A DNA stretch of 64,000 bases from Diadophis punctatus similis. Lineage: Eukaryota; Chordata; Lepidosauria; Squamata; Dipsadidae. Position numbers and translations under genes: made by a program. The stretch spans positions 5,526,001 to 5,590,000 of the forward strand of contig JALIGW010000016.1 of the NCBI GenBank assembly GCA_023053685.1, in the 5' to 3' direction. The notes under the pieces are model-generated. The model had not been told where the DNA came from, ran no database searches, and saw only the letters and a list, made by a program, of their open reading frames with translations. Shown here piece after piece: positions 32,885 to 42,814 of this stretch. Within the stretch, counting starts at the first letter, position 1. Every line of letters begins with the position of its first letter.

Positions 32885-34060
32885 AATCATAGAATCATAT
32901 GGCTGGAAGGGACCTTGGAGGTCTCTAGTCTTGAATGCTCTAGGGATGGAGCACCCACAATTTCAGGAGGCAAGCTGTTCCACTGCTTAATAGTTCTTAC
33001 TGTCAGGAAATTCCAGATTGAATCTCCCTCTAATGAGTTTTTACCTCTGGTTTCTTGTTGTGCCCTCATGTGTCATAAATAGGGGCAGTCCTTCAAGTAT
33101 TGGAAGCAGTGGTGGGATTGAAAAATTTTAGCAACCGGTTCACTGCCTGGTTGCTGGGTGGGCGTGGCCATGGGGACGTGGCCTACTCGGCCTCCTGCAC
33201 CATGCTGGGGGGGCATTTTCGCCCTCCCCAGGCTCCAGAGGCTTTCCTGGGCCAGCTTCTGGGCTTCTTGTACTTCCGGTAGGCCCATTTTTTGCCCTCC
33301 GAGGCTCTAGAGGCTTTCCTGGAGCCTCCAGGTGGGCGAAAACGGCCTCTCCCGGGCTCCGGAGACCCTCGGGAGGCTGGAAAGAGGCCTGTTTCTGGAC
33401 TTCCGTTAGGGCTGTTTTTCGCACTCCCAGAGCCTCCGTGTGAGCCCTGTACTTACCTGGCATCCAAAATGGGCTGCGTGGAGACTCCTGGGAGGAGTGG
33501 GGTGGGGTAGGCAGGGTCAGCCAGTCCTTGGAACAACTGGTTCGGCGAACCAGATTAAAATTAACATCCAGTTCACCCGAACCGGTCCAAACCGGCTGAA
33601 TCCCACCCCCGATTGGAAGACTGCTTTCATGCTTCCTTTTGGTCTTCTCTTCATTAAGTTAAAGATACCTAGTTCCTTTAGCTATTCTTCATAAGATTTA
33701 GTCTCAAAATCCCGTATTATTTTTCTTGATCTTCTCTACACTCTTTCTAGGACATCAGCATTTTTTTTTATTGTGGTGACCAGAACTGGATGCAGCATCC
33801 CAAATGTGGCCTCACCAGTGAGGGTGATACTACCACTTCCTGTAATCTTGATGCTATCCATCTATTGAGATAACCTAGAACCACATTGGCTTTTTTGGCA
33901 GCCGCAGCATATGCTGACTCATACTTAAATGGTGGTTTACCAGGACATCTAGATCCCTCATAACCACTACGCCGGTATTGTTGTTCGAAGTATTGCCTAT
34001 ACTGTAGCTGTGCATCTGGTTTTTCTAAGTGCATGACCTTACTTTTCTTATCACTAGTGA
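32885..34060 (-). mobile_element. CR1 LINE, minus strand, split by a hAT insertion
   Basis: GCTGGAAGGGACCTTGGAGG at 32901 is the CR1 3' UTR in antisense. The interval 32940-33106 holds the antisense of the QWNSLPPEIV end. After the hAT (33107-33611) the CR1 continues to about 34050. There the antisense of the region matching [31 protein letters not shown] and VQRR is visible, with many substitutions (for example ASLVRPHLGCCIQFWSP). It is older than the copies at 17790 and 24545. The hAT landed in it later. Confidence 0.85.
33099..33619. mobile_element. Non-autonomous hAT inside CR1, 505 bp with perfect TSD
   Basis: The element spans 33107-33611, from CAGTGGTGGGATTGAAAAAT to CCGGCTGAATCCCACCCCCG. 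It is flanked by a perfect duplication ATTGGAAG (33099-33106 and 33612-33619). It shares the TTTAGCAACCGGTTC and GGTTGCTGGGTGGGCGTGGC blocks with 31776. The GC-rich body repeats GGCTCC(A/G)GAGGCTTTCC modules. Confidence 0.94.
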
Positions 34061-34238
34061 ACCATATACTCCATTCTTTATGCCCTATTGTGACTTAACA
34101 TGTCTTGTACTTCTAAAAAATTATTAGTATAAAAATCAAGTCTCATCAGATGGTATGGTAGCATCTGGCTACTTCGACTGGATCAGAATTTGAACAGGCT
34201 CAGGCTAAGTTTACTCTTAGATGGAAGACTAGATGGAT

Positions 34239-34484
34239 GAGCCGAGGTGGCGCAGCGGTTAGTACTGCAGGCCACTTTAGCTGACTGTGATCCGCAGGTC
34301 AGCGGTTCAAATCTCACCGGCTCAAGGTTGACTCAGCCTTCCATCCTTCCGAGGTAGGTAAAATGAGGACCCAGATTGTTGGGGGCAATATAAATATACA
34401 TTGCTTACTGGTGTAAACCACTTAGAGAGTGCTTGCACTGTGAGGCGGTATATAAATCTCACTAATAAATAAATAAATAAATAA
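34239..34484 (+). mobile_element. Sauria-type SINE, variant 3' end
   Basis: GAGCCGAGGTGGCGCAGCGG starts the pol III part. Box B is GGTTCAAATCTC at about 34304. The body and the unusual 3' third (TAAATATACATTGCTTACTG, GCTTGCACTGTGAGGCGGTA) match the copy at 22211. It ends TATAAATCTCACTAATAAAT with an (AAAT)n tail. Confidence 0.92.
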
Positions 34485-35650
34485 GACTTCTCACAGCCTT
34501 CCATCAATCACAGACCTGTAACTAGACTCAGAAATTGGAAAAACATCCTGGAAAGAAGAAATAACAAACCATGTACATTTTGTTCCCAAGAAAATCTATG
34601 AAGTTTCCAAGGGTTAAACTGAACTCAAAGAAATCTTTACATTATCAGCATTAAGTGGTGCATTTGTGAGTATCGATGTAGTTTGTAACCAATTACCATC
34701 AATATTTAAAAGAAAACATTTTTATATTCAATATTTTAAAGAAGCAAATCACAATGGGATTTATTTCTGATTAAATCTGTATTGTTTCAGCAGTATGATC
34801 TCCGATGATTTGGGCTGTGCTTCTGTGACTATATTTGGCATCTTGCTTGAATTGTAAGATGGAAATTGTGTAATACGATCAGATTGACTTTTTCATTAGT
34901 CTTGTTTTCTCAAGTACTGAGCATTCTTTTACATCAAACCATTTTTGTATACAAAAGGTATATATGAAAATGTACCTTTTAGTTAGTTATTCACTGAAAC
35001 ATCCTTGTCTTCTCCTGTACTAGTCTCCAGAGATTATTGTGAAATCTGATTTCTGTTAAAATGTTCCTTTCAATGCTAATTGAAAAAATCTGGCTCAGTG
35101 ACAGTTTCTCTGTCCCTCCCTTATCATAGTAACAATTGCAGATGTTATAGTCTAAAATGAACATTAAAACAAAGAACTTCCTTTTTAAGAGGAACTATAC
35201 TAAATTGTTCTAAATATATCCACAAGATACATGCTTTCATTTGGAGAAATTTTGAATGCATTCCAAAATTTCATTGAACCCCTTTTTCCTACTTGTCATG
35301 TACACAGTACACATTTTGCATACAGGGTGCAGCAATGTGCAAACTCAGATAATAACTAATCATGGCTTTGCATAATGTGTGAACTTGATCATAGTTTTTC
35401 AGCTGTATTTAAGATTTTGAAGAAGCAGGCAATGAGAAAGCTAACGATTAAAAAAAAAGAAATGAGACGCACAGGCATAGAATAGATATGTGACTTGGCA
35501 AGAGTACCAACGAAAAGTAGTTAATTGCCAATGGAATATGAATTAGCATATGTGATGGGGCTGTAAAAAAGAAAATGCTTATACATCAAGCAAAGTTTAG
35601 TTTTCAAAGGGCAGAAAGTAATCTTCCCTCCTTTTTGATGTTGGTCATCG
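34485..35650. other. No feature recognised
   Basis: About 1.2 kb of AT-rich sequence with no identified element. Confidence 0.4.

Positions 35651-35727
<77 letters not shown>
35651..35727. repeat. (TGTC)n microsatellite
   Basis: About 19 TGTC units. The Cys-Leu-Ser-Val frame here is a translation of the repeat. Confidence 0.97.
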
Positions 35728-36795
35728 TACTTCTTAACTGTCTATCTTTCAGAAGTTTCAGATAACCTGGTTCTCAGAAGACAATAAGTATAATCAAGGA
35801 ACTAGAATCAAAGTCCTAGAAAGACAGATGGAAGGATCTGGGTATGTCTAGTATAGGAGAGACTATTATTGCACTCTTCAATTGAAAAGGATATGATATG
35901 GAAGGTCAAGACTTATCCTCTGTGGTTCTAGATTGGGCATGGAATAATGGATTTAAGTCAAGGACAGCATGTTCTGACTGAATGTTAGAGCAATTTTCCT
36001 AACAGGAAAGAATAAGAGTAGAATTGTTTGTGAGTAGAACCAATTAACCAGGGAGGTGGTGGATTCTCCTTATTTATTTAAAACATTTATATAGCCACCC
36101 ATCTTTCAGCCATCTGTGGGCAGCTCCCAATCCAAGTTACAGTATTGGATCCTTATCCTTATCTCTGGATAAGGTCAAACTTGATCTAGAAAACCATCTA
36201 TCAGGGAATACTTTAATTCGAATTCTTGCACTAAAAGGAGATTTGGACTTAATGGCATGATTTGTTTTAATGACCCTGTAATCCCTTGATTCGGGGGTGG
36301 GGTCAGGGGGATGGAGCTGAGCTATTACTGGCTGGATGCCGTTCTTGAAAGAACTCTTCCAAATCTAGGAGTCTACATCCCTGAGTTTAGAGCAAAAAAA
36401 AAAAGGTGTATACTTGGTGCAGCATTATCATAAACTCAATGGTGCAATGAGTGAATTCCATCCATCCTCTTGGTTTTCTTTCTATTAACTGTTAAAATTG
36501 AGTATTCATATTTTGTGCTAGGGTATTTTGCAGGTGCACTACCTGTCTGGCTGCTCATCATCTTCCTGGCTAAGGTAACAGAGATAATCCAAGGTTGGTA
36601 CTAAAGGAAATCTCATCTTCATGCAAAGTCTACTGACTCTGAATTTTATGGCTGCCGTATAAGCTGTTGGGCAGACATAAATTGAAAATGTACTGTCATA
36701 AAAATATTTATGGAGTGGTCACAGGTAGAATATGTAAAATTATATGCCAGTGCCTAATGTAATATTTACATGTACTTAGAATAAAATTAAGAGAA
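35728..36795. other. No feature recognised
   Basis: AT-rich DNA. A weak L2-like antisense phrase (TATATAGCCACCCATC) occurs near 36090. Confidence 0.35.
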
Positions 36796-36957
36796 TAACA
36801 GAGTTGGAAGGGACCTTAGAGGTCTTCTAGTCCAACCCCCTGCTCAGGAAGGAAATCCTATACTATTTCAGACAAATGGTTGTTCACTATCTTAAAAACT
36901 TCCAGTATTGGAGCATCCACAACTTCTGGAGGCAACCGTTCCATTGATTTGTCAGCT
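36796..36957 (-). mobile_element. CR1 LINE 3' end, minus strand
   Basis: AGAGTTGGAAGGGACCTTAG, TCTTCTAGTCCAACCCCCTG and the antisense of the ...LPPEVVDAPxLExFK end (ACTTCCAGTATTGGAGCATC, CACAACTTCTGGAGGCAA) identify CR1. It is strongly 5'-truncated. Confidence 0.88.
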
Positions 36958-36978
36958 CCTGCAGAATTCATTTAGAAC

Positions 36979-37530
36979 ACCTATGCCCGTGGTGGCGAAC
37001 CTATGGCACGCGTGCCAGAGGTGGCACGCGGAGCCATAGCGGCCGGCACGCGAGGGTTGCCCACCGGCAAACCGGAAGTGCAGAAAAACGCACTTCCGGT
37101 TTGCCGGTGAGCTGTTTTTTGCACTCCGGAGGGTTCAGGGAAGCTCCCTGAAGCTCCGGAATGCAAAAAACTACAAAATGGACAAACCGGAAGTGCACTT
37201 TTCCGCACTTCCGGTTTGTCCGTTTTGTAGTTTTTTGCATTCCGGAGCTTCAGGGAGCTTCCCTGAACCCTCCGGAGTGCAAAAAACAGCATACCGGCAA
37301 ACCGGAAGTGCGTTTTTTCGCACTTCCGGTTTGCCGGTTTCATGGTCCCAGGCTCTGGTAAGCCTTTGCGCGGGGGTGGGGGTGTGTGCGCATGCGCAGG
37401 GGGCAGCATGGGGGATGTTGTGCGCATGCGTGGGGGGGAAAGGAATGGGTGTGGGCATGCGAGCGCGCGCGAGCCCGCCCCCCCTTTTTGGCACGTGAGC
37501 CAAAAAAGGTTCGCCACCACTGACCTATGC
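36979..37530. mobile_element. hAT, CAGTGATGGCGAACC family, 536 bp with a 276-bp palindrome
   Basis: The element spans 36987-37522, from CCGTGGTGGCGAACCTATGG to AGGTTCGCCACCACTG. It is flanked by a perfect duplication ACCTATGC (36979-36986 and 37523-37530). Positions 37063-37338 form a long imperfect palindrome centred near 37200. It is built from ACCGGCAAACCGGAAGTGC and GGTTCAGGGAAGCTCCCTGA units. A perfect TGCGCATGCGCA lies at 37387-37398. The long frames on both strands are artefacts of the palindrome. Confidence 0.93.
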
Positions 37531-37837
37531 AGTAGAATATTCCTCTCTTTCTTTGGGCTTAAACTTGGAATCCATTGGACTACAGTAATGTTCCATATAT
37601 TATGTTCATTGGAGATAATAGTGATTACAGCATATGTACGTTGCTTTTTCCACTGATTTTACTGATTCACTTAATGTTTTTCAACATGTTTTTGCTTGTG
37701 CCTCCTATTGGAAGGTGTGATGTTAACCGAATCAGCTTATATTGCAGGTTCTGGATTTTTTTTCCCACTTTGCTTTTTTAAAATGTCTTAAATTAATTGA
37801 AAAATTTTCTTGCCCTCTTCTGTCGTTTAAATCCCAG
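37531..37837. other. Spacer before candidate exon
   Basis: No repeat recognised. The last 40 bases are pyrimidine-rich (TTTTCTTGCCCTCTTCTGTC) and end in CCCAG, as expected upstream of a splice acceptor. Confidence 0.4.
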
Positions 37838-37933
37838 CATAGGGACTCGGATGGCCTTTCCTTTTCCAAAAGACCAAGGGAGGCAGAAGAGGATGGGCAG
37901 AGGAATATAGTAAGACAATTCAGAGAGGTCAGA
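37838..37933 (+). CDS. Candidate host exon (upstream exon of a coiled-coil gene)
   Basis: A pyrimidine-rich tract and CCCAG precede 37838, and GTAAGG follows 37933, giving a 96-bp (32-codon) exon with phase 0 at both ends. It would encode HRDSDGLSFSKRPREAEEDG followed by QRNIVRQFREVR, a charged, helix-prone sequence. The next candidate exon at 38307 can be read in the same phase. I do not recognise the gene. The composition (less AT-rich, no stop, good splice signals) is unlike the neighbouring transposons. It could also be a relic of a duplicated or dead gene. No promoter or start codon is visible. Confidence 0.4.
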
Positions 37934-38306
37934 GTAAGGTCTGGGACCAAAGCGATTGTGAATAAGAATGCCTCAAATAAAATGTCCTTTCTGCGGTGAA
38001 TTCTTTAGCCCCTTGTTAGGGTTATAACCTGCTTTTTATTGGCCTTGGTTTTCTGTGACCTGCTGCTTAGCTTAATGAACAAACCACACAGGGTAACCGT
38101 TCACATTAGACATTGGGACTGGGGATCTCAAATGGGGGTGGGTGGGTCAGGACAAGTAACTGGGGAGTGGGGGAGGTCGCTCAACAATTTTAAAGCTGTT
38201 AAGGTTTGGAGAGCAAAGGATTCCAGCTTTGCCTGCGTATATCTGCCAGAACAGGAATCAAACTTCCCTTCCAGCCACTCCTTGCCTGCCCGCCTGGGCT
38301 CCTTAG

Positions 38307-38756
38307 GGCCCCAACAGGAAGCAGTTGTTGGAGCTAAGCAGCCACCATGAGAAAGAGTTGGCAAAACATCTGGCTCAGTTCAAATTGGATCTGACCAATT
38401 TGAAGGAGGCTCAGCAGAAGCACCTCACTGAGGACTATGAGCATAGGCTTTCCAAGCAGAGGGAAGACCTGCGGGAGTGCAAGGCCACGTACCAGCGCCT
38501 GGAGGCTCAGCGGGCTGAGATGGTCAGCCAGTTCCAGGCCATGATACAGTCCCACTGGAACAAGGCCCTCCGGCTCTTCACCACCAGTGGCGCTTCCCTC
38601 CAGCCTTCGTCCAAAGCCCCGCACCAGGAGGCTGAAGCAGACCTCAAGTCAGAATTTCTGCCCGCCTCCAACCCACACAAAAAGACCCCGAAGGGGGAGA
38701 CTCTCTGCAGCAACACAAGCATTCATTGCACGTATCTGGTCCAGGGGCCATAGTTT
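38307..38756 (+). CDS. Candidate host exon encoding a coiled-coil segment
   Basis: An open plus-strand frame runs from CCTTAG (acceptor-like, after a pyrimidine-rich stretch) to a TAG at 38751-38753. It encodes RKQLLELSSHHEKELAKHLA, QFKLDLTNLKEAQQKHLTED, YEHRLSKQREDLRECKATYQ and RLEAQRAEMVSQFQAMIQSH, then WNKALRLFTTSGASLQ and a Pro/Ser/Lys-rich tail. Leu and hydrophobic residues recur at heptad-like spacing, typical of a parallel coiled coil. The sequence is balanced in base composition and lacks any transposon motif. The last codons (after about 38735) run into a hAT-like terminus, so the true exon probably ends at a donor before that or was cut by the insertion. An alternative acceptor is CAACAG at 38312-38317. 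The family resembles centrosomal coiled-coil proteins only in general style, so I give no name. It may be a live exon, a processed copy or a pseudogene. Confidence 0.5.
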
Positions 38757-38870
38757 GAGGACCCTTGATTTAGTGCAATATAAAAAACGCAATTAATTTT
38801 TCTGCGGACCACCAAAATTTCTCGCAGACCACTAGTGGTCCACGGACCACCAGTTGGTGACCGCTGCCTT
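38742..38870. mobile_element. hAT-like element or fragment (GGTGACCGCTG end)
   Basis: GCAGACCACTAGTGGTCCAC, GGACCACCAGTTGGTGACCGCTG is the complement of a vertebrate hAT terminus (CAGCGGTCACCAACTGGTGG). The left end CAGGGGCCATAGTTTGAGGA may be its partner. No matching 8-bp duplication was found. Confidence 0.5.
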
Positions 38871-38885
38871 TGAGGATGGCTCCTG

Positions 38886-38976
38886 AATCAGGCACTTTCA
38901 AATGTTGATTTCCCTTTATTCTTGCATTACATTGATAGAAAAGATTTGTGTTGCTAAGTGAGAGAAAGCAAATTTA
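38886..38976 (+). repeat. 91-bp direct repeat, left copy
   Basis: This block (AATCAGGCACTTTCAAATGT ... GAGAGAAAGCAAATTTA) is repeated without a mismatch at 42724-42814 in the same orientation, 3838 bp away. The two copies bracket the interval that holds the TA-flanked transposon and the L1-like copy. It is not a recognised transposon. Confidence 0.95.
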
Positions 38977-39695
38977 CCCAATTTTCATTCCTCATCATTT
39001 GATATTTCTGAATTTGCAACCATGGGTCATAATATTTTGTGATTTAAATCTTCCATCCATTTTTTCACAAGCTGAAATATGTTGCCCCAACTATATACCG
39101 TATTTTTTGGAGTATAAGACGCACCTTTTTCCTCCCTAAAAGTGGCTGAAAATTTGGGTGCATCTTATACTTCGAATGCAGCTTTTTTTCCAGCCCTAAC
39201 TAGGTGCTAACAGATCTTCCCAGCTCTTACCTTGCAGGCTTTTTCATTGTTACTCTCCAAAGAATGTTTTTCCAGCCCTAAGTTTTTGCAGAATTTTTTT
39301 TCATTGCTCTACTTACTCCGAGTAAGTTTTTTCTAGCCCTAACCAGGTGCTAACTATCTTCCCAGCTCTTACCGGCTTGCAGGCTCTTTCATTGTTATTC
39401 TCTCAGTAGAAGGTTTTTTTAAGTCCTAACCAGGGGATAAAATAATGTGCTGAAGCTGCTCCGAAAAAGTTTTTTTCTAGTCCTAACCAGGTGCTAACTA
39501 TCTTCCCAGCTCTTACCAGCTTGCAGGCTCTTTCATTGTTACTCTCTCAGAAGAAGGTTTTTCCAGCCCTAAGTCTTTGCAGGTTTTTTTTTTCATTACT
39601 CTACTTGCTCCAAAGAAGTTTTTTTCCAGCCCTAACTAGGTGCTAATGATCTTCCCAGCTCTTACTGGCTTGCAGGCTCTTTCATTGTTACTCTC

Positions 39696-42369
39696 TCAGA
39701 AGAAGGTTTTTTTTTTTTTTTTCCAAAAAGTTTTATTAGTACAAAATTACATAGATAATAGCTAAACATTAAATAGAAAGTACAAACATTTTTTTTAATT
39801 TTTCTCCCCCCTAACCCACCCCTTTCCCTCCCCCCCTCCCCCCCGGACCTCCCAGAGAGAGTACAGGGCATAATATCAATAAAATAAATTTAAATTAAAT
39901 TAAAAATTTTTGACTTCCACCTTATTTTTTTAAAACTTCAACTCCAAATTGTACACTAATAAAAATTCCTTCCTCCTCCTTTCAATCATCTACCCTTCAC
40001 AACATTTCTTCACTGTTAACTAAGAATTAAATGATTATTACATAAATGATGACTAAGTATTAAATACAAAAACCTTAAACTTCATCATAAAATCAATCAG
40101 TATATAAATAACATACTATTACTATATATCAGATTATAAGCACTAATTCCAAACTTTAAATAACCTTCCTCCCAAAAAAAAAAAAAATGTTAAATCTAAT
40201 TGTAATATTTTATAACTGGATAGATAACAATTCCAAATCTTTCTCACAATTAAATAAAACTTAAATTGATATTACACAAAAAATAACTAAATAATAATAC
40301 AAAAACCTTAAACTTCATCATAAATTCTACCACTCTATTAGTAACATAATGTTACTATGTATTAAATTATTAGGTTCAAAAAAGTTCTAAATCTTTAAAA
40401 AGAATTAATAATACTTTGAATAAGCCCCCCCAAAAAAACAAAAGAAAAAAAAGAATGCAAGAAGTAAAGAAAAGAAAAAAAAATTAAGGAAAGAAGGGAA
40501 AAAGAAAAGTACAGTCATAATGGCAACCATCTGTCCAATAAACTTCAACACTGCATCTTGTTGTATCTTGATGATGGTTGCATCTTTTTGTAACTTGATA
40601 ATTTTGTAGTTGTCAGCTCGCCTCCCATCTGACCCCGATCTTCCATCTCCTTTTCCACACTGTAGACATCTGTCTGGCTCTGCCAATCATTTAAATTTTG
40701 TAAATCTGTTTCGATTTGAAGAGGAAGGGATGGCTTTCCCTCCTCCTCCTCTTTTGTTTTCATACATCTTTCCTCTGGAATCTTGGATATATCAGCCTTT
40801 AAGACGTTGACATAAAATTCAGTAGCTTTCTTTGTTGTATTAAGCCGATATCTTTTTCCCAGAAATTTCACTGCAACTCCTGTTGGTGCTTCCCATTTGT
40901 AATGTAAATTTAACCTTTTAAATTCATCAATCAGAAAGGTATAATCTTTTCTGGCTTTGAGCATTTTAGAGGGAATTTCTTTTCATATCATCAGTTCCTG
41001 GCCATTCACCTGCAGGTTATTCTTAAACGTCGCCTGTATAATCCTATTCCGTAAGGCTCTTGTAGTAAAGTATATTACAATATCCCTTGGTAGGTGTTTT
41101 TGTTTTGCATACCAGGAGTTGATTCTATATATTTTATCAATTTGCCTGGCTAGTTCTTCTTTAGACAGTCCAGACACCTGCTCCAAAGCTTCCACCATCC
41201 TTCCTTTCAAATCTTCATATAATCCTTCTTTCAACCCCCTGACCCTTATGGCAAATTCCATGGATCTGAATTGCGTCATTAACACCTCTGTTTCAAAATT
41301 TGCAATGTCATTTTGTATTTTATCTATGTATTCTACTGAAGTTGTCAAAACTTGTTTGTTTTCTTCAATGCGGTTTGCCAAAACTTCAATATTTGTTGCT
41401 AGACCTTTACATACCTCCAACACATCATTTCTAATTTGTTGGTCAATATTCTTTAAAGCAGCCTGCATTTTATTATCTATTTCACTAATTTTTTGGTTAA
41501 ATTCAACAATAAGTTCATCTTTCATAATCTTTAAGGTACTTATTAAATTTTCAGGTGTTAAAGACTTTGGGGGTGTTAACTCAGTGGTAAGTTGCATTTT
41601 AGAAATATAACCAGATGAATAATCCATTCTTTTATTCAAAACAATCTTTCCAGATTTTGAAGCCATTTTAGTATTTCCAGTGGTGAACAAAGAAAAAGCC
41701 AAGCCTCTAGTTAAAGTTCTTTTAAATTTCTTTTAAAATTCTTTCAAATTCCAAAGCCAGATAGAATTTTATTTTTAAAAAATTGTCAGTTATTATTTAA
41801 TCCAGAATCGGGAGACAGAGAGAGTAAAGCCAACTTTCAAAATCAAAAATTTCCATAAGAAAAAAAGCTGCTAGGGAAACGAAAGTTACTTTCACTTCTC
41901 CTCCCACTTTCTCCGATCGCCATGTTGTAGCCTAATAACTGTTACTTAGTTTCTTCCGAAGTGAAAATCAGCAGTGGAGTTGAAAGAAAAAAAAAATCTG
42001 TACTTGCCCTTTAAAATCCTGTCTCTCTCTGTCTGCTTGTTTAAACAATTAAGTAGTTGTAATCCCATTCACGAAGCAGCGGGTGGTCACGGCATCTTGC
42101 TCCGCAAAAGCGGAGGTTTCCAAGTCCCCGGAGCAAGAGACAGGCTGGCTGGGGAGCCCTCACCTTTCGCGCCCCTGGCTGACACTTGGGGCACTAGGGG
42201 GGGCTCTACCCCACCTGTCCGGCTCTCATCTCTCCCCTTTGCCCGGGGCAGAGACTTTCAAGCCGCCAGACAGCTGTTCTGGCGGCTTTAACGGGGAAAA
42301 GGAAAGGCGCTCAACGAGGAGCGTCCGCGATGCAGCGATCCGGAACCGGAAGTCAGAAGAAGGTTTTTT
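39696..42369 (-). mobile_element. Full-length ORF1-only L1-like retrotransposon, copy 1 (minus strand)
   Basis: The element proper is about 39713-42352. It is flanked by a 17-bp direct repeat starting TCAGAAGAAGG (39696-39712 and 42353-42369). On the minus strand it begins CTTCCGGTTCCGGATCGCTG, has a GC-rich 5' UTR with an AAAGCCGCCAGA..TCTGGCGGCTTT hairpin (about 42260-42290), an ORF1 (41666-40545, one stop), a 3' UTR with a G-rich tract (39803-39845) and a poly(A) tail (poly-T at 39703-39722). There is no ORF2: the 3' UTR is only about 0.8 kb and full of stops. It matches the copy at 45803 over its whole length. Confidence 0.9.
40545..41666 (-). pseudogene. L1-type ORF1 with a single in-frame stop
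   Basis: Minus-strand reading from ATG at 41666 (MASKSGKIVLNKRMDYSSGY) gives an RNA-binding ORF1p of the L1 family. It has an N-terminal part, then a coiled coil (about residues 50-135, for example VEFNQKISEIDNKMQAALKN), then the RRM-like start FRSMEFAIRVRGLKEG, then the C-terminal domain (LPRDIVIYFTTRALRNRIIQ). A TGA at 40983-40985 replaces the Trp codon present at the same place in the copy at 46475 (KIWKEIPSKM). The frame then continues undisturbed (ARKDYTFLIDEFKRLNLHYK) to 40545. One substitution therefore disables an otherwise complete ORF1. The C-terminal 40 residues differ from copy 2. Confidence 0.9.
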
Positions 42370-42529
42370 AAAGTCCTAACCAGGGGATAAAATAATGTGC
42401 TGAAGCTGACCAGACTAAGGATGCTAGCCAGATGAATACCTGGTAGGCAGATTGTTTCCCCCTATTTTCCTCCCCAAAAACTAAGGTGCGTCTTATACTC
42501 CGGTGCGTCTTATACTCCGAAAAATATGG

Positions 42530-42723
42530 TATAATAGGTAACCTGCTCCTAAATCCTTAGCAGCATAAATGGAATATATCTGCCAATTTCCAAGGCATTA
42601 GATATATACGGGGAGTAATAAAATAAATCAGAGAATTGTTTGAAAATCTGAATGGCTTATAGTTGCATGAATGTGACAAAGGCAGCAATACTTTGCTGAT
42701 CCCAAAGAATGTTTTAACAAGAT
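42530..42723. other. Spacer right of TA transposon
   Basis: No feature recognised between the transposon end and the right copy of the 91-bp repeat. Confidence 0.4.
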
Positions 42724-42814
42724 AATCAGGCACTTTCAAATGTTGATTTCCCTTTATTCTTGCATTACATTGATAGAAAAGATTTGTGTTGCTAAGTGAG
42801 AGAAAGCAAATTTA
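42724..42814 (+). repeat. 91-bp direct repeat, right copy
   Basis: Identical over 91 bp to 38886-38976. The sequences just outside both copies are unrelated. Confidence 0.95.

Larger units (their letters stand above)
39098..42529. mobile_element. TA-flanked DNA transposon (CCGTATTTTTCGG ends), interrupted by an L1-like element
   Basis: The left end is CCGTATTTTTTGGAGTATAA with GACGCACC. The right end is GGTGCGTCTTATACTCCGAA with AAATATGG. Both are flanked by TA (TATA on each side). The ends form an inverted repeat of about 28 bp. The body is a set of roughly 147-bp modules (CCAGCCCTAA..GGTGCTAA..TCTTCCCAGCTCTTAC..). The L1-like element 39713-42352 sits in the middle, duplicating TCAGAAGAAGG. 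An undisturbed copy of the transposon is at 54334. A TA duplication suggests the Tc1/mariner group, but no transposase is present. Confidence 0.8.

Noticed and set aside
36981..37520. 179-codon minus-strand frame
   Set aside because: It lies wholly inside the hAT with the 276-bp palindrome. The repeated peptide text is the palindrome read in different frames.
40957..41610. 217-codon plus-strand frame
   Set aside because: It is the antisense of the L1-type ORF1 on the minus strand.
39696..42369. Ordinary L1 with a private ORF2 deletion
   Set aside because: The same ORF2-less structure occurs in two copies with separate target duplications, so a private deletion in each is unlikely. A genome-wide check is listed in the findings.
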